Shown: piece by piece, positions 48,846 through 58,818 of the stretch
Numbering within the stretch: the first letter of the stretch is position 1
Layout: each line of letters starts with the position of its first letter
From: Microbacterium sp. LWH11-1.2
Lineage (GTDB): Bacteria; Actinomycetota; Actinomycetes; Actinomycetales; Microbacteriaceae
DNA length: 64,000 nucleotides
Direction: 5' to 3'
NCBI RefSeq assembly: GCF_038397745.1
Contig: NZ_CP151636.1
Location: 3,472,001 to 3,536,000 of the forward strand
Notes under the pieces: model-generated
What the model saw: only the letters and a program-made list of their open reading frames with translations
Database searches by the model: none
Told to the model about the DNA's origin: nothing
Translations under genes and position numbers: made by a program

Positions 48846-49796
48846 GTGCTCCGCTACGCGCTCTTCCGAGGAGCCCTGCTCGTCGCAGGGCTCCTCGTGT
48901 CGAGCGTGCTCATCTTCCTGACGCTGCGGGTCTTCCCCGGCGACGTCGCGCAGCTGATCGCCGGGACGCAGGCCTCCCCCGCCGAGGTCGACGCCCTGCG
49001 CGAATCGCTCGGACTCGATCGCCCGCTCCTCGCGCAGTACACCGACTGGATCGGCGGCATCTTCCGGGGGGATCTCGGCACCTCGCTGCTCTCCGGTGCC
49101 TCCGTCGGTGAAGAGCTGTTCCTCAAGTCGCAGGTCACCGTCCCGCTCGGGATCATGTCACTGCTGATCGCTATCCTGATCGCCGTGCCCTTCGGGATCG
49201 TCGCGGCGCTCCTCCGCGGCCGTCGCGGCGGCACGGCGCTCAGCGTCGGTGCCCAGACGCTCGCGGCCGTCCCCGTCGTCTGGGCGGGCATGATGCTGAT
49301 CGTGGTCTTCTCGGTCTGGCTCGGCTGGCTGCCGCCGCAGGGGTTCCCGCGCACCGGCTGGTCGACGCCGGGAAAGGCCATCGAAGCTCTGCTGCTCCCT
49401 GCGCTCACGATCGGGATCGTCGAGGGCGCGATGCTCATGCGCTTCGTCCGCAGCGCCACGCTGCAGGCGGCCGGCCAGGACTTCGTCCGCACCGCCGCCG
49501 CGAAGGGTCTGACGCGCACCAGGGCGCTGATCCAACACGGCATCCCTGCGGTGGGTCTGTCGATCATCACGGTCCTGGGACTCCAGGTGGCCGGGATCAT
49601 CGTGGGATCGGTCGTGATCGAGCAGCTGTTCACGCTGCCCGGCATCGGACGGATGCTCGTGGCCGACGTCGGCACCCGCGACCTGATCAAGGTGCAGAGC
49701 GAACTGCTCGTGCTCACCGGATTCGTGCTCGTGGTCGGCTTCCTCGTCGATCTGCTGCACCGCGCGATCGACCCCCGACAGCGGGAGGCCGCATGA
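48846..49796 (+). CDS. ABC transporter permease, DppB/OppB type
   Basis: 316 residues, GTG start. Six helices; the N-terminal segment FRGALLVAGLLVSSVLIFLTLRVFPGDVAQ and the EAA loop AAGQDFVRTAAAKGLTRTRALIQHGIP are diagnostic. It starts 16 bases after the SBP gene and overlaps the next permease (ATGA). Confidence 0.92.
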   Translation: MLRYALFRGALLVAGLLVSSVLIFLTLRVFPGDVAQLIAGTQASPAEVDALRESLGLDRPLLAQYTDWIGGIFRGDLGTSLLSGASVGEELFLKSQVTVPLGIMSLLIAILIAVPFGIVAALLRGRRGGTALSVGAQTLAAVPVVWAGMMLIVVFSVWLGWLPPQGFPRTGWSTPGKAIEALLLPALTIGIVEGAMLMRFVRSATLQAAGQDFVRTAAAKGLTRTRALIQHGIPAVGLSIITVLGLQVAGIIVGSVVIEQLFTLPGIGRMLVADVGTRDLIKVQSELLVLTGFVLVVGFLVDLLHRAIDPRQREAA

Positions 49797-50662
49797 TCCC
49801 CCGCTGGCTGACGAGGCTCTGGGCGACGGCGACCGGTCGCTTCGGGCTCATCGTCGTGGCGCTGATCGCCGTCACCGCGCTCGTGTCGTCGTTCTGGACG
49901 CCGTTCGATCCGCAGTCGTCGAACATCGGCGACCGCTGGCTGCCGCCCAGCTGGCCGCACCTGCTCGGCACCGACGACACCGGTCGCGACATCCTCAGCC
50001 TGATCATGGCCGGGGCACGGACGGCCGTGTTCGTCAGCGTCGGCGCCGGCGTGGTGGCGACCGTCATCGGCATCTCCCTCGCAGCGCTCGGAGCCCTCAC
50101 CACGCGCTGGGTGCGAGAGACCGTCGCCGTGTTCGTCGACATCCTCATCGCGTTCCCCGTGCTGCTGATCGCCATGATGATCTCCTCCGTATGGGGCGGA
50201 TCGCTGTGGGTCGTCATCTGGGCGGTCGGGATCGGCTTCGGCGTCAACATCGCCCGTGTCACCCGTCCGGAGCTGAGGCGGGTGCAGCAGAGCGACTTCG
50301 TGCTCGCCGCCCGCGCATCCGGACTCACCCCCGCGCAGAGCCTCGCCCGGCACCTGCTTCCGAACGTCGCACCGGTGTTCATCGTGCAGCTCTCCTGGTC
50401 GATGGCCGTCGCCGTCCTCGCCGAGGCAGGGCTGTCGTACCTCGGCTTCGGCGCATCGGTGGTCGAGCCGAGCTGGGGCATCCTGCTGGCCGACCTCCAG
50501 CGGTACATCGGCGTCCATCCGCTCTCCGTGATCTGGCCGGGCCTGACCATCACCGTCACGGTCCTCGCCCTGAATCTGCTCGGCGACGGGCTGCGCGAGG
50601 CGACGGACCCGACTCTGCGCCACCGTGCGGCGGAGCTGCACACCCCGGCGGTGGTCGCATGA
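49793..50662 (+). CDS. ABC transporter permease, DppC/OppC type
   Basis: 289 residues. The N-terminal HLLGTDDTGRDILSLIMAGARTA and the EAA loop QSDFVLAARASGLTPAQSLARHLLPN identify the second permease of family-5 importers. Start and stop overlap both neighbouring genes by four bases. Confidence 0.92.
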   Translation: MIPRWLTRLWATATGRFGLIVVALIAVTALVSSFWTPFDPQSSNIGDRWLPPSWPHLLGTDDTGRDILSLIMAGARTAVFVSVGAGVVATVIGISLAALGALTTRWVRETVAVFVDILIAFPVLLIAMMISSVWGGSLWVVIWAVGIGFGVNIARVTRPELRRVQQSDFVLAARASGLTPAQSLARHLLPNVAPVFIVQLSWSMAVAVLAEAGLSYLGFGASVVEPSWGILLADLQRYIGVHPLSVIWPGLTITVTVLALNLLGDGLREATDPTLRHRAAELHTPAVVA

Positions 50663-51450
50663 CACTCGCCGTGCAGGACCTGGTCATCGACATCGAGGGA
50701 CGTCGGGTGGTCGACGGCGTCTCCTTCGACGTGCCGGACGGCTCGCGCCTCGGGCTGATCGGAGAATCCGGCTCCGGCAAGTCGCTCACCGCCCTCGCCG
50801 TGCTCGGACTCCTCCCCGAGGGGGCCACCGCGAGCGGCAGCATCCGCTGGAACAGCACCGAGCTGATCGGCATGCCGGATCGCGAGCTCGCGAAGCTGCG
50901 CGGCGACGACATCGGCATCGTCTTCCAGGAGCCCCGGACCGCGCTCAACCCGATCCGGACCGTCGGACGACAGATCGCGGAGTCCATCCGGATCCACGAG
51001 GGGCTCGGCCGCCGCGAGGCTCGAGACCGCGCGATCGCCGAGGCGGAACGCGTTCGCCTGCCCGATCCGGCGTCGATCGTGGACCGCTACCCGCACCAGC
51101 TCTCCGGCGGCCAGCGGCAGCGCGTGGCGATCGCCATGGCCCTCGCATGCCGTCCGCGACTGCTGATCGCCGACGAGCCGACCACGGCGCTCGACGTCAC
51201 GATCCAGTCCGAGATCCTCTCGCTGCTGCTGTCGCTCGTCGCCGAGGAGGGCATGTCGCTCGTCTTCATCACGCATGATCTCGCCGTGCTCGCGCAGGTG
51301 GCGACGGAGGGCGTCGTCCTGGAGCACGGACGCGTGATCGAGGCGGCACCCGTGTCCACCCTCCTGACCGCGCCGACGTCTCCCGTCACCCGGGCTCTGC
51401 TCCGTGACGCGACCGCCACGCTCTGGCGACCGGATGGCGGCGCGTCATGA
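50659..51450 (+). CDS. ABC transporter ATPase, DppD/OppD type
   Basis: 263 residues. Walker A GESGSGKS near residue 36, signature [16 protein letters not shown], Walker [14 protein letters not shown]-loop ITHD. Short C-terminus without the Fe-S/oligopeptide-binding extension (GxPPxxxxxPxGC) of classical DppD. The start MTLAVQD overlaps the permease stop (ATGA). Confidence 0.92.
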   Translation: MTLAVQDLVIDIEGRRVVDGVSFDVPDGSRLGLIGESGSGKSLTALAVLGLLPEGATASGSIRWNSTELIGMPDRELAKLRGDDIGIVFQEPRTALNPIRTVGRQIAESIRIHEGLGRREARDRAIAEAERVRLPDPASIVDRYPHQLSGGQRQRVAIAMALACRPRLLIADEPTTALDVTIQSEILSLLLSLVAEEGMSLVFITHDLAVLAQVATEGVVLEHGRVIEAAPVSTLLTAPTSPVTRALLRDATATLWRPDGGAS

Positions 51451-52235
51451 GCCTGATCGAAGCGCGGGATCTGAGCCGGGACTTCGTCGTCCCGAAGCGC
51501 TCCTCCTTCGAGCGCACGCGCCGGCAGACCGCACTCGCGCCCACCGATCTCGACGTCGTCGAAGGATCGTCGATGGGGATCATCGGCGAGTCCGGCTCCG
51601 GCAAGTCCACGCTCGTCCGCCTCCTGCTGGGGCTCGATCGTCCGACGACCGGGACCGTGAGCGTGGACGGGCGCGCCGTGGACGCCACGGCGTCCGCGAA
51701 GTCCCTGCACTGGCTGCGCCGCGAGACAGGGCTGGTGTTCCAGGACCCGTACGCGTCGCTGGACCCACGGATGTCGGCGGGGCAGATCGTGCGCGAACCG
51801 CTGTGGGCGCTCGGGATCGAGGGCGACCACCGGGCGAGGGTCCGCGAGGTCCTGGAGCAGGTCGGGCTGGAAGCGGAGATGGCCGACCGCTATCCCCACG
51901 AGTTCTCCGGCGGGCAGCGCCAGCGGATCGCACTCGCCAGAGCCATCGTGCACCGTCCGCGCATCCTCGTCGGAGACGAGCCGCTGTCCGCTCTCGATGT
52001 CACGGTGCGCGCGCAGATCCTCGAGCTGCTGATCGAGCTGCGACGAACGACCGCCCTCACCCTGCTGCTCGTCTCGCACGACATCGGGGTCGTGCAGAAC
52101 CTGTGCGACGCGGTCGTCGTGATGAAGGACGGCCACATCGTCGAGCGCGGCTCCACGAAGGACGTGCTCCTGCACCCGCAGGAGGCCTACACGAAGAAGC
52201 TGCTGTCGGCGATCCCGGTGATCCCCGGCTCCTGA
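51447..52235 (+). CDS. ABC transporter ATPase, DppF/OppF type
   Basis: 262 residues. Walker A GESGSGKS near residue 50, Q-loop [19 protein letters not shown], signature [15 protein letters not shown], Walker [13 protein letters not shown]. With the preceding ATPase it forms the heterodimeric motor of the importer. The ATG overlaps the upstream stop (ATGA). Confidence 0.92.
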   Translation: MSLIEARDLSRDFVVPKRSSFERTRRQTALAPTDLDVVEGSSMGIIGESGSGKSTLVRLLLGLDRPTTGTVSVDGRAVDATASAKSLHWLRRETGLVFQDPYASLDPRMSAGQIVREPLWALGIEGDHRARVREVLEQVGLEAEMADRYPHEFSGGQRQRIALARAIVHRPRILVGDEPLSALDVTVRAQILELLIELRRTTALTLLLVSHDIGVVQNLCDAVVVMKDGHIVERGSTKDVLLHPQEAYTKKLLSAIPVIPGS

Positions 52236-52242
52236 CCCGGCC

Positions 52243-52857
52243 TCAGCGACCGCCGAAGAGGCTCCCCCGCCGCCGCCCCACGGGCTTGAGCACACGTCGC
52301 ATGTACACGGTCCCGAGGTCGCGCCCGAACTTGTAGCCCACGCGTCCCATCCGCCCGGCCTCGACGAAGCCCAGCTTGGCGTGCAGACGGATCGAAGCCT
52401 CGGCTCCGCTGTCGCTGATGACCGCGACCATCTCCCGCAGTCCGATCTGCTCGCAGGCGTCGATGAGCGCTTGCAGCAGGGCCGCACCGAGCCCCTTGCC
52501 GCCGGCACCCGGACCGAGGTAGATCGAGTCCTCGACCGTGTAGCGGTAGGCGTTCTTGCCCGCCCAGGGCTGCGCGAGCGCGTAGCCGATCACCTCGCCC
52601 CGCGATGAGACCGCGACGAGGAACGGCAGCTTCAACCGCTCGAGGAGCGCGAACTTGTCCCGCCAGTACGGGATGCTGCTGCGGCGCTCGTCGAGCGTCA
52701 CTGCGGAGTTGCTGACGAAGTGGTTGTAGATCTCCCGGATATGGGCGAGGTCGTTGGCGCGTGCAGGACGGATGACGTACGAGAACACCTCCGGTGCCGC
52801 CTCCGGGCGCAGATGGCGCGGCAGGACACGACGACGGTCTCCCGGCTCGAACTGCAT
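52243..52857 (-). CDS. GNAT acetyltransferase, phosphinothricin-acetyltransferase type
   Basis: 204 residues. [30 protein letters not shown] is the PAT/YncA-like opening, and [22 protein letters not shown] the acetyl-CoA loop. [24 protein letters not shown] follows. An N-terminal extension ([15 protein letters not shown]) and basic C-terminal tail (GRRRGSLFG) are extra. It may acetylate an amino-acid-like compound or toxin; substrate unknown. Convergent with the importer operon. Confidence 0.8.
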   Translation of the reverse strand: MQFEPGDRRRVLPRHLRPEAAPEVFSYVIRPARANDLAHIREIYNHFVSNSAVTLDERRSSIPYWRDKFALLERLKLPFLVAVSSRGEVIGYALAQPWAGKNAYRYTVEDSIYLGPGAGGKGLGAALLQALIDACEQIGLREMVAVISDSGAEASIRLHAKLGFVEAGRMGRVGYKFGRDLGTVYMRRVLKPVGRRRGSLFGGR

Positions 52858-52861
52858 GGGT

Positions 52862-53575
52862 TCAGCTTAGGGAGGAAGGCGCGTCGCCCTCCACTCTCCA
52901 ATCCACCGGATCTGCGCCGAGCTTTTCGAGCAGTGCGTTCGCCCGCGAGAAGGGCCGCGAGCCGAAGAAACCGCGGCGCGCCGACAGCGGTGACGGGTGC
53001 GCCGACGCGATGACCGGCGTCTCGCCGAGAAGGGGCTGCAGATTCGCCGCGTCCTTGCCCCACAGGATCGCGACGAGCGGCTGCTCACGCGCCACGAGGG
53101 CCCGGATCGCGAGCTCCGTGACCTCCTCCCAGCCCCAGCCGCGATGCGACGCCGCCGCACCCGGACGGACCGTGAGGACGCGGTTGAGCAGCAGCACGCC
53201 CTGGTCGCTCCACGCCGTCAGATCGCCGTGCGGCGCCGGTGGGATGCCGAGATCGCTCTCGCGCTCCTTGTAGATGTTCGCCAGGCTGCGCGGGAGCGGG
53301 CGCACCTCGCGGTCGACGGCGAAGGACAGACCGATCGGATGCCCGGGCGTCGGATACGGGTCCTGACCGGTGATGAGGACCCGCACCTCCGACAGCGGCC
53401 GCTGGAAGGCGCGAAGCACGTTCTCCCCGGCAGGAAGATAGCCGTGACCGGCTGCCTGCTCGGCACGGAGACGCTCCCCCAGGGCGGTGATCTGCTCCTG
53501 CGCCGGCGCGAGCGCCTCGGCCCAGCCCGGATCGATCTGCCCGTCGGCGGCGAGCTCAGCGAGGGTGCGGGCCAT
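52862..53575 (-). CDS. ung: Uracil-DNA glycosylase
   Basis: 237 residues. [17 protein letters not shown] is the water-activating loop with the catalytic Asp, [25 protein letters not shown] the uracil-specificity region, and [21 protein letters not shown] the catalytic-His minor-groove loop. Removes uracil from DNA. The ATG at 53575 (MARTLAEL) gives normal family length; the frame stays open far upstream as a shadow of the SDR gene. Confidence 0.93.
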   Translation of the reverse strand: MARTLAELAADGQIDPGWAEALAPAQEQITALGERLRAEQAAGHGYLPAGENVLRAFQRPLSEVRVLITGQDPYPTPGHPIGLSFAVDREVRPLPRSLANIYKERESDLGIPPAPHGDLTAWSDQGVLLLNRVLTVRPGAAASHRGWGWEEVTELAIRALVAREQPLVAILWGKDAANLQPLLGETPVIASAHPSPLSARRGFFGSRPFSRANALLEKLGADPVDWRVEGDAPSSLS

Positions 53576-53577
53576 CG

Positions 53578-54360
53578 TCAATCGATGGATCGCACGCGCA
53601 GTGGGCCGCGGGCGAGAAGGTGCTGGGCCGACTGGGCGACCGGACGCATCGTGATCTGGTCGAGGTTGACGTGCGCCGGCGACTCCAGCGCATAGGCGAT
53701 GACGTCGGCGACGTCTTCTGCGAGGAGCGGCGCCTCGACGCCGGAGTACACGGCTTCGGCCGCCACCGTGTCGCCGCCGAGACGGTTCAGCGTGAACTCC
53801 TCGGTGTGCACCATGCCGGGAGCGACCTCGACGACGCGGACCGGCTCTCCGTTGAGCTCCTGACGGAGCACCTTGACGAGCATCGACTCCGCCGCCTTGG
53901 CGGCGTTGTATCCTGCCCCTCCGGCGTAGGCCGTCTGCGCGGCCGTCGACGTGATGAACACGGTGTCGGCGTGCCCGTCCGCTGCCGCCGCGCGGCGCAG
54001 GAGCGGGAGGAGCCCTGCCACCAGACGCTGCGTCGCCAGCACGTTGGCGTCGAACATCCACTGCCAGTCGTCGATCGACGCGTCCTCCACGCGATCCGTT
54101 CCGCGCGCTCCGCCCGCGACCTGCACGAGGGCGTGCACGGGCCCGGACTTCTCGAGCTCGGCCACGAGCGCGTCGACCGCTGCGGCGTCGGTGAGGTCGC
54201 AGGCGATGGCCGAGGCCCCGGTCTCCTCGGCGAGCGCGGTCAGCCGGTCCTCCCGTCGGGCGACGCCGACGACATCCCATCCGCGGGCGCGGAGCTCGCG
54301 CACCGTCGCCGCGCCGATCCCGGAGCTCGCACCTGTCACCACTGCACGTCTGATCACCAT
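53578..54360 (-). CDS. Short-chain dehydrogenase/reductase
   Basis: 260 residues. [12 protein letters not shown] is the NAD(P) glycine motif at residues 9-20, VAGGAR replaces NNAG, and [11 protein letters not shown] is the active-site YxxxK region. [12 protein letters not shown] follows. Classic-type SDR; the Arg-rich second strand (VARREDR) hints at NADP preference. Starts three bases upstream of ung on the same strand. Substrate unknown. Confidence 0.87.
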   Translation of the reverse strand: MVIRRAVVTGASSGIGAATVRELRARGWDVVGVARREDRLTALAEETGASAIACDLTDAAAVDALVAELEKSGPVHALVQVAGGARGTDRVEDASIDDWQWMFDANVLATQRLVAGLLPLLRRAAAADGHADTVFITSTAAQTAYAGGAGYNAAKAAESMLVKVLRQELNGEPVRVVEVAPGMVHTEEFTLNRLGGDTVAAEAVYSGVEAPLLAEDVADVIAYALESPAHVNLDQITMRPVAQSAQHLLARGPLRVRSID

Positions 54361-54430
54361 GCCTCCACCGTACGATGTTCCCGCGCGATTTCGCGGTCCG
54401 GCACTGTTACGTCACATTTCCCGTCCCTTG

Positions 54431-54457
54431 TTGACATGAGCCGATGTTCCGTACTCT
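54431..54457 (+). promoter_or_regulatory. Candidate metY promoter
   Basis: A consensus -35 TTGACA (54431-54436) and TACTCT (54452-54457), with a short 15-base spacing, 50 bases before metY. A T-rich tract precedes it. No SAM riboswitch hairpins or other leader structure were recognised in the 50-base leader. Confidence 0.45.
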
Positions 54458-54507
54458 CGCTGCAACGGCATCCGCCATCCGACCTTCACACGTTCCAGGG
54501 GGAACAC

Positions 54508-55830
54508 ATGACCGCACCCGAGTCCTGGCGCTTCGAGACCAAGCAGATCCACTCGGGTGCCGCACCCGATCCGGTCACGAAGGCCCGCGCCACGCCGATC
54601 TACCAGACGACGTCGTACGTGTTCGACAGCGCGGACCACGCCGCGAACCTCTTCGCCCTCGCGGAGTTCGGCAACATCTACACCCGCATCCAGAACCCCA
54701 CGCAGGACGTGCTCGAGCAGCGCCTCGCCGCACTCGAGGGCGGCACCGGCGCCCTGGTCCTGTCCAGCGGTCAGGCGGCCTCCACGTTCGCCGTGCTCAA
54801 CATCGCCGAGGCGGGCGACCACTTCGTCGCCTCGAGCTCGATCTACGGCGGAACGTACAACCTCTTCAAGTACACCCTCGCGAAGCTCGGCATCGAGGTC
54901 ACCTTCGTCGAGAACCAGGACGACCCCGAGGAATGGCGCCGCGCGGTCCGCCCGAACACGAAGCTGTTCTTCGCCGAGACCATCGGCAACCCGCAGATCA
55001 ACATCCTCGACATCCGCACGGTGGCCGACGTCGCGCACGAGAACGGCGTCCCTCTGATCGTCGACAACACGATCGCCACGCCGTACCTGATCCGCCCGTT
55101 CGAGTTCGGCGCCGACATCGTCGTGCACTCGGTCACGAAGTTCCTCGGCGGCCACGGCACGACCATCGGTGGCGTCATCATCGACGGCGGCACGTTCGAG
55201 TGGTCGAAGAACGTCGAGAAGTTCCCGGGTCTCACGGTTCCGGACCCCTCGTACCACGGCGCGAGCTACACCGCCGCGGTCGGCGACCCGCTCGCGTACA
55301 TCATCAAGGCGCGCGTGCAGCTGCTGCGCGACCTCGGATCGGCCATCGCCCCGCAGAGCGCCTGGAACCTCATCCAGGGCGTCGAGACGCTGTCGCTGCG
55401 CATCGAGCGCCACGTGCAGAACGCACAGGAGATCGCCGAGTGGCTCGACAGCCGCGATGACGTCGCGACCGTCAACTACTCCGGACTCCCCTCTTCGCCG
55501 TGGTACGCCAAGGCGAACGAGTACGCCCCCAAGGGTGTCGGCGCCGTGCTGTCCTTCGAGCTCAAGGGCGGTGTCGAGGCCGGCCGCGAGTTCGTCAACA
55601 GCCTGTCGCTGTTCAGCCACCTCGCCAACATCGGCGATGTGCGCTCGCTCGTGATCCACCCGGCATCGACCACCCATGCCCAGCTCACGCCCGAGCAGCA
55701 GCTCACGGCCGGCGTCACCCCTGGCCTCGTGCGTCTCTCGGTGGGCATCGAGAACGTCGACGACCTCAAGGCCGACCTCGAAGAGGCTCTCGCCGCGGCT
55801 CGCCGCGTGTCGGAGGCCGCTCGCGCCTGA
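54508..55830 (+). CDS. metY: O-acetylhomoserine sulfhydrylase (MetY)
   Basis: 440 residues. The PLP enzyme family is clear: GALVLSSGQAASTFAVLNI, VPLIVDNTIATPYLIRPFEFGADIVVHSVTKFLGGHGTTIGG with the Schiff-base lysine in SVTKFLGG near residue 211, and the C-terminal LVIHPASTTHAQLTPEQQ and GLVRLSVGIE. It makes homocysteine from O-acetylhomoserine and sulfide. GGGGGAACAC before the ATG is the ribosome binding site. metX, which supplies the substrate, lies 1.15 kb downstream on the same strand. Confidence 0.93.
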   Translation: MTAPESWRFETKQIHSGAAPDPVTKARATPIYQTTSYVFDSADHAANLFALAEFGNIYTRIQNPTQDVLEQRLAALEGGTGALVLSSGQAASTFAVLNIAEAGDHFVASSSIYGGTYNLFKYTLAKLGIEVTFVENQDDPEEWRRAVRPNTKLFFAETIGNPQINILDIRTVADVAHENGVPLIVDNTIATPYLIRPFEFGADIVVHSVTKFLGGHGTTIGGVIIDGGTFEWSKNVEKFPGLTVPDPSYHGASYTAAVGDPLAYIIKARVQLLRDLGSAIAPQSAWNLIQGVETLSLRIERHVQNAQEIAEWLDSRDDVATVNYSGLPSSPWYAKANEYAPKGVGAVLSFELKGGVEAGREFVNSLSLFSHLANIGDVRSLVIHPASTTHAQLTPEQQLTAGVTPGLVRLSVGIENVDDLKADLEEALAAARRVSEAARA

Positions 55831-55843
55831 TCCGCACACCGCA

Positions 55844-55889
55844 CGACACGAAGATGCCCCGAGCCCCTGCTCGGGGCATCTTCGTGTCG
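55844..55889 (+). terminator. Strong terminator after metY
   Basis: Two perfect 21-base arms (55844-55864 and 55869-55889) around the loop CCCT, 14 bases after the metY stop. It separates metY from the next gene, so metY and metX are probably not one transcript. Confidence 0.85.
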
Positions 55890-55931
55890 GCAGGCCTCCA
55901 CACGGCGAGTGCACAGCACGGCCGCGCCAGA

Positions 55932-56942
55932 ATGGGAGGTCTGCCCGAGGAGCGCACGATCGACACCACATCCGTCCGACCGACCACGCCGAGACCGTCC
56001 TCTCGGCGCTCCCGCGCGCGCACGCGACGGCTCATCGCGGTGGCCGGGCTGATCCTGCTGGTCGCGGTGATCTGCGTCTGGGTGCCCGGACTGATCGGCA
56101 CGGCCGCGGCCGCCGCCCTGCCGTGGACCGGTGTCGCGCTCGCGATCGTGGCGGTCATCGCGCTGTTCCTCGCGCGTCGCGTGCTCCTCCTGTTGCTGGT
56201 CCCCGCTCTCGTCTGGGCAGTCGCGATCTTCCCCTCGCTCCCTGGTCCGGGCACCAGTCCGGCGACAGATGCCACGCCGCTGACCGTCGTCAGCCAGAAC
56301 GTACGCGCGCATTCCGGCGGCGCCGCCGCGTCAGCCGACGATCTCGCGGCCCTCGACGCCGACGTGATCGCCCTCACCGAACTCGACGGGGACAGCCTGA
56401 CCGCGGCGAGCGCGGCGCTGGCCGAGGAGTACCCGCACTCGTACGCGATCGGGACGGTGGGTGTGTGGAGCCGCTTCCCGATCGACGACGCGGTGCCGCT
56501 GACGCTCGGACTCGACTGGAAGCGCGCACTCCGCGTCTCGGTGCGCACTCCGGATGCCGACGTCGCCGTGTACGTCCTGCATGCGGCATCGGTGCGCCCG
56601 GGACAGCAGCACGATCGCGACATGATGCTGGAGGGCATCGCCCAGGCCGTCGCCGACGACGAGGCCGGCTCGATCATCGTCGTCGGAGACTTCAACGCCG
56701 CGTCGGCGGATCCGGCCCTGAGCGCGGTCCGCTCCCGGCTCGACTGGGTCCGACCGACCGACGGCACCCTCGGCATGACCTGGCCGGCCGCCCTGCCCCT
56801 CGTCCGCATCGACCACGTCTTCGTGCGGGGCCTCGACGTGCACAGCTCCACGACACGACGCGCCGGGAACAGCGATCATCTCGCGACCGTGACGAGCGTC
56901 AGCGTCGGTATCCGGGATGCGGACTCCGCCCCGGGACCGTAA
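55932..56942 (+). CDS. Membrane-anchored endonuclease/exonuclease/phosphatase family protein
   Basis: 336 residues. Basic N-terminus, then three hydrophobic helices (LIAVAGLILLVAVICVWV; TGVALAIVAVIALFLA; VLLLLLVPALVWAVAIF), then an EEP catalytic domain: VVSQNVRAHSG, IALTELDGDS, VYVLHAASV, IVVGDFNAAS and IDHVFVRG with NSDHLA at the end. The fold hydrolyses phosphodiesters (nucleic acid or phospholipid). It sits between metY and metX with no evident metabolic link. The start is uncertain; no ribosome binding site stands out. Confidence 0.78.
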   Translation: MGGLPEERTIDTTSVRPTTPRPSSRRSRARTRRLIAVAGLILLVAVICVWVPGLIGTAAAAALPWTGVALAIVAVIALFLARRVLLLLLVPALVWAVAIFPSLPGPGTSPATDATPLTVVSQNVRAHSGGAAASADDLAALDADVIALTELDGDSLTAASAALAEEYPHSYAIGTVGVWSRFPIDDAVPLTLGLDWKRALRVSVRTPDADVAVYVLHAASVRPGQQHDRDMMLEGIAQAVADDEAGSIIVVGDFNAASADPALSAVRSRLDWVRPTDGTLGMTWPAALPLVRIDHVFVRGLDVHSSTTRRAGNSDHLATVTSVSVGIRDADSAPGP

Positions 56943-56982
56943 CGTTCGACGCACCGGTCCCCCGCCAGGCGAGAATGGGAAC

Positions 56983-58188
56983 ATGGACTGGCAGACGACC
57001 TCCGAGGACACGGTGCCCTCAGCGCCCGTGACGGAGGCCGATGTGCGGCTGCTCCGTGCTCGCCCTCCGGCGACCGGCGCGTGGCGCGACGGGGACCCCG
57101 TCGGCGGTCGGCGCTTCGGGAGCTTCGGCGCGTTCACGACCGAGAGCGGAGCGGTCCTTCCCGGCATCCGTCTCGCCTACGAGAGCTGGGGCGAGCTGAA
57201 CGCGGCACGGGACAACGCCGTGCTCGTGCTGCACGCGCTCACTGGTGACAGCCACGTGCGCGGGGCGGCCGGTGCGGGTCATGCGACCGCCGGGTGGTGG
57301 GAGGACATCGCCGGCCCCGGCGCTCCGCTCGACACGGACCGCTGGTTCGTGATCGCCCCGAACATGCTCGGCGGCTGCCAGGGCTCGACGGGGCCGGCGA
57401 GCGTCGCGCCCGCCGGCTACGAGTGGGCCTCTCGCTTCCCCTACCTCACGATCCGCGACCAGGTGGCGGCGCAGGTGCGTCTCGCCGATGCCCTCGGCAT
57501 CGACCGGTGGGCCGCTGTCATCGGCGGCTCGATGGGCGGCATGCACGCTCTCGAGTGGGCCGTCACGCATCCCGAGCGCGTCGCGCGTCTCGCCGTGCTC
57601 TCCTCACCCCCGGTCACCACCGCCGACCAGATCGCGCTGAACACGGTGCAGCTCGAGGCGATCCGGATGGACCCGCGCTTCCAGGGCGGGGAGTACTACG
57701 ACCTCGGCGACGGCGACGGTCCTCACCGCGGCCTCGCCCTCGCCCGGCGGATGGCTCTGCTGAACTACCGCAGTCCGATCGAGCTCAACCAGCGGTTCCA
57801 GCGCTCGTGGCAGTCCGGCGTCTCCCCGCTCGGCCACGGCGGTCGCTTCGCCGTCGAGTCGTACCTCGACTTCCACGGGAACAAGTTCACGCGCCGCTTC
57901 GATGCGAACAGCTACATCACGCTGGTCGAAGCCATGAACTCGCACGACGTCGGGCGGGATCGCGGGGGTGTGGAGGAAGCTCTGCGCGCCGTCACGGCCA
58001 GGACCCTCGTGATCGGCATCGACAGCGACCGCCTCTTCCCCGTGGACGGACAGCAGCGCATCGCGCGGAGCATCCCGGATGTCGTCGGCGGCGAGGCGGT
58101 CGTGCTCACCAGTGACTTCGGGCATGATGGCTTCCTCATCGAGACGGAAGCCGTCGGCACGCACCTGCGGCAGCTGCTCGCCGACTGA
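56983..58188 (+). CDS. metX: Homoserine O-acetyltransferase (MetX)
   Basis: 401 residues. Alpha/beta hydrolase fold with VLVLHALTGDSHVRG, nucleophile elbow VIGGSMGGMHALEWA (Ser near residue 185), and the catalytic Asp and His in GIDSDRLFP and DFGHDGFLIE. NMLGGCQGSTGPAS is the acyl-CoA/homoserine loop. It makes O-acetylhomoserine for MetY. GAGAAT six bases before the ATG is a possible -10 box (leaderless). Confidence 0.92.
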   Translation: MDWQTTSEDTVPSAPVTEADVRLLRARPPATGAWRDGDPVGGRRFGSFGAFTTESGAVLPGIRLAYESWGELNAARDNAVLVLHALTGDSHVRGAAGAGHATAGWWEDIAGPGAPLDTDRWFVIAPNMLGGCQGSTGPASVAPAGYEWASRFPYLTIRDQVAAQVRLADALGIDRWAAVIGGSMGGMHALEWAVTHPERVARLAVLSSPPVTTADQIALNTVQLEAIRMDPRFQGGEYYDLGDGDGPHRGLALARRMALLNYRSPIELNQRFQRSWQSGVSPLGHGGRFAVESYLDFHGNKFTRRFDANSYITLVEAMNSHDVGRDRGGVEEALRAVTARTLVIGIDSDRLFPVDGQQRIARSIPDVVGGEAVVLTSDFGHDGFLIETEAVGTHLRQLLAD

Positions 58189-58197
58189 GCCCGAGGC

Positions 58198-58809
58198 TCA
58201 GCTCCGTACGAAGCGCCAGGGCAGGGTTCCGGCCTCGAGTCTTCCCTGCTCCCAGGCGAAGGCGCGCCCGGCGTCGGTGTCGAGCACGCGCGTCTGGAAG
58301 AGCTGCGCAGCACCTGCAGAGGACAGCGCCGACGCCGCGTCGACGAAGCCGGTGAGGTGGTGCAGGGTGATCCACGTCGGAGGGAAGAGCACCCACTCAC
58401 CGGCGGCGTGTCGTGCCAGGGCGTCGGCCGGGCTCGCCCAGGTGAGCTCCGCCACCTCGTCCGCCGACGCCACAGGCTCCGCAACGGGAGCCATCGCGAG
58501 GAAGAACCAGGTACGGATCCGCGTCGGCGCCTCGAGCGGCGGACGCCACTCCGACAGCGGCACCAGGTCCGCGACCGCGAGGCCGACCTCTTCGCGGGTC
58601 TCCCGGATACCGGCGCGACGCGCGTCGTCACTCTCGGCCTCGCCGATGCGCCGATCGGCCGGCTCGACCTTCCCGCCTGGGAAGACCCACGCACCGGCGA
58701 ACGACCCGCGATCGGGACGGCGGATGAGGAGCACCTCGAAGCCGGGATCGGCAGCACGCAGCAGCACGACGGTGCCCGCCACGGGCAGGGATTCGTCGGG
58801 AGAGCTCAC
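58198..58809 (-). CDS. Nudix hydrolase (NUDT7/19-like)
   Basis: 203 residues. WVFPGGKVEPADRR and the Nudix helix GIRETREEVGLAV are present, with a longer than usual insert between the Gly part and the RExxEE part, as in CoA-diphosphatase-like NUDT7/NUDT19 enzymes. PPTWITLHHLTGF near the end is also typical of that subgroup. Probable substrate is a nucleoside diphosphate or CoA derivative; not testable here. Confidence 0.82.
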   Translation of the reverse strand: MSSPDESLPVAGTVVLLRAADPGFEVLLIRRPDRGSFAGAWVFPGGKVEPADRRIGEAESDDARRAGIRETREEVGLAVADLVPLSEWRPPLEAPTRIRTWFFLAMAPVAEPVASADEVAELTWASPADALARHAAGEWVLFPPTWITLHHLTGFVDAASALSSAGAAQLFQTRVLDTDAGRAFAWEQGRLEAGTLPWRFVRS

Positions 58810-58818
58810 CCCGCCACT

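Noticed and set aside
54437..54507. SAM or other sulfur riboswitch upstream of metY
   Set aside because: The leader is too short and lacks the stacked helices of known SAM riboswitches.
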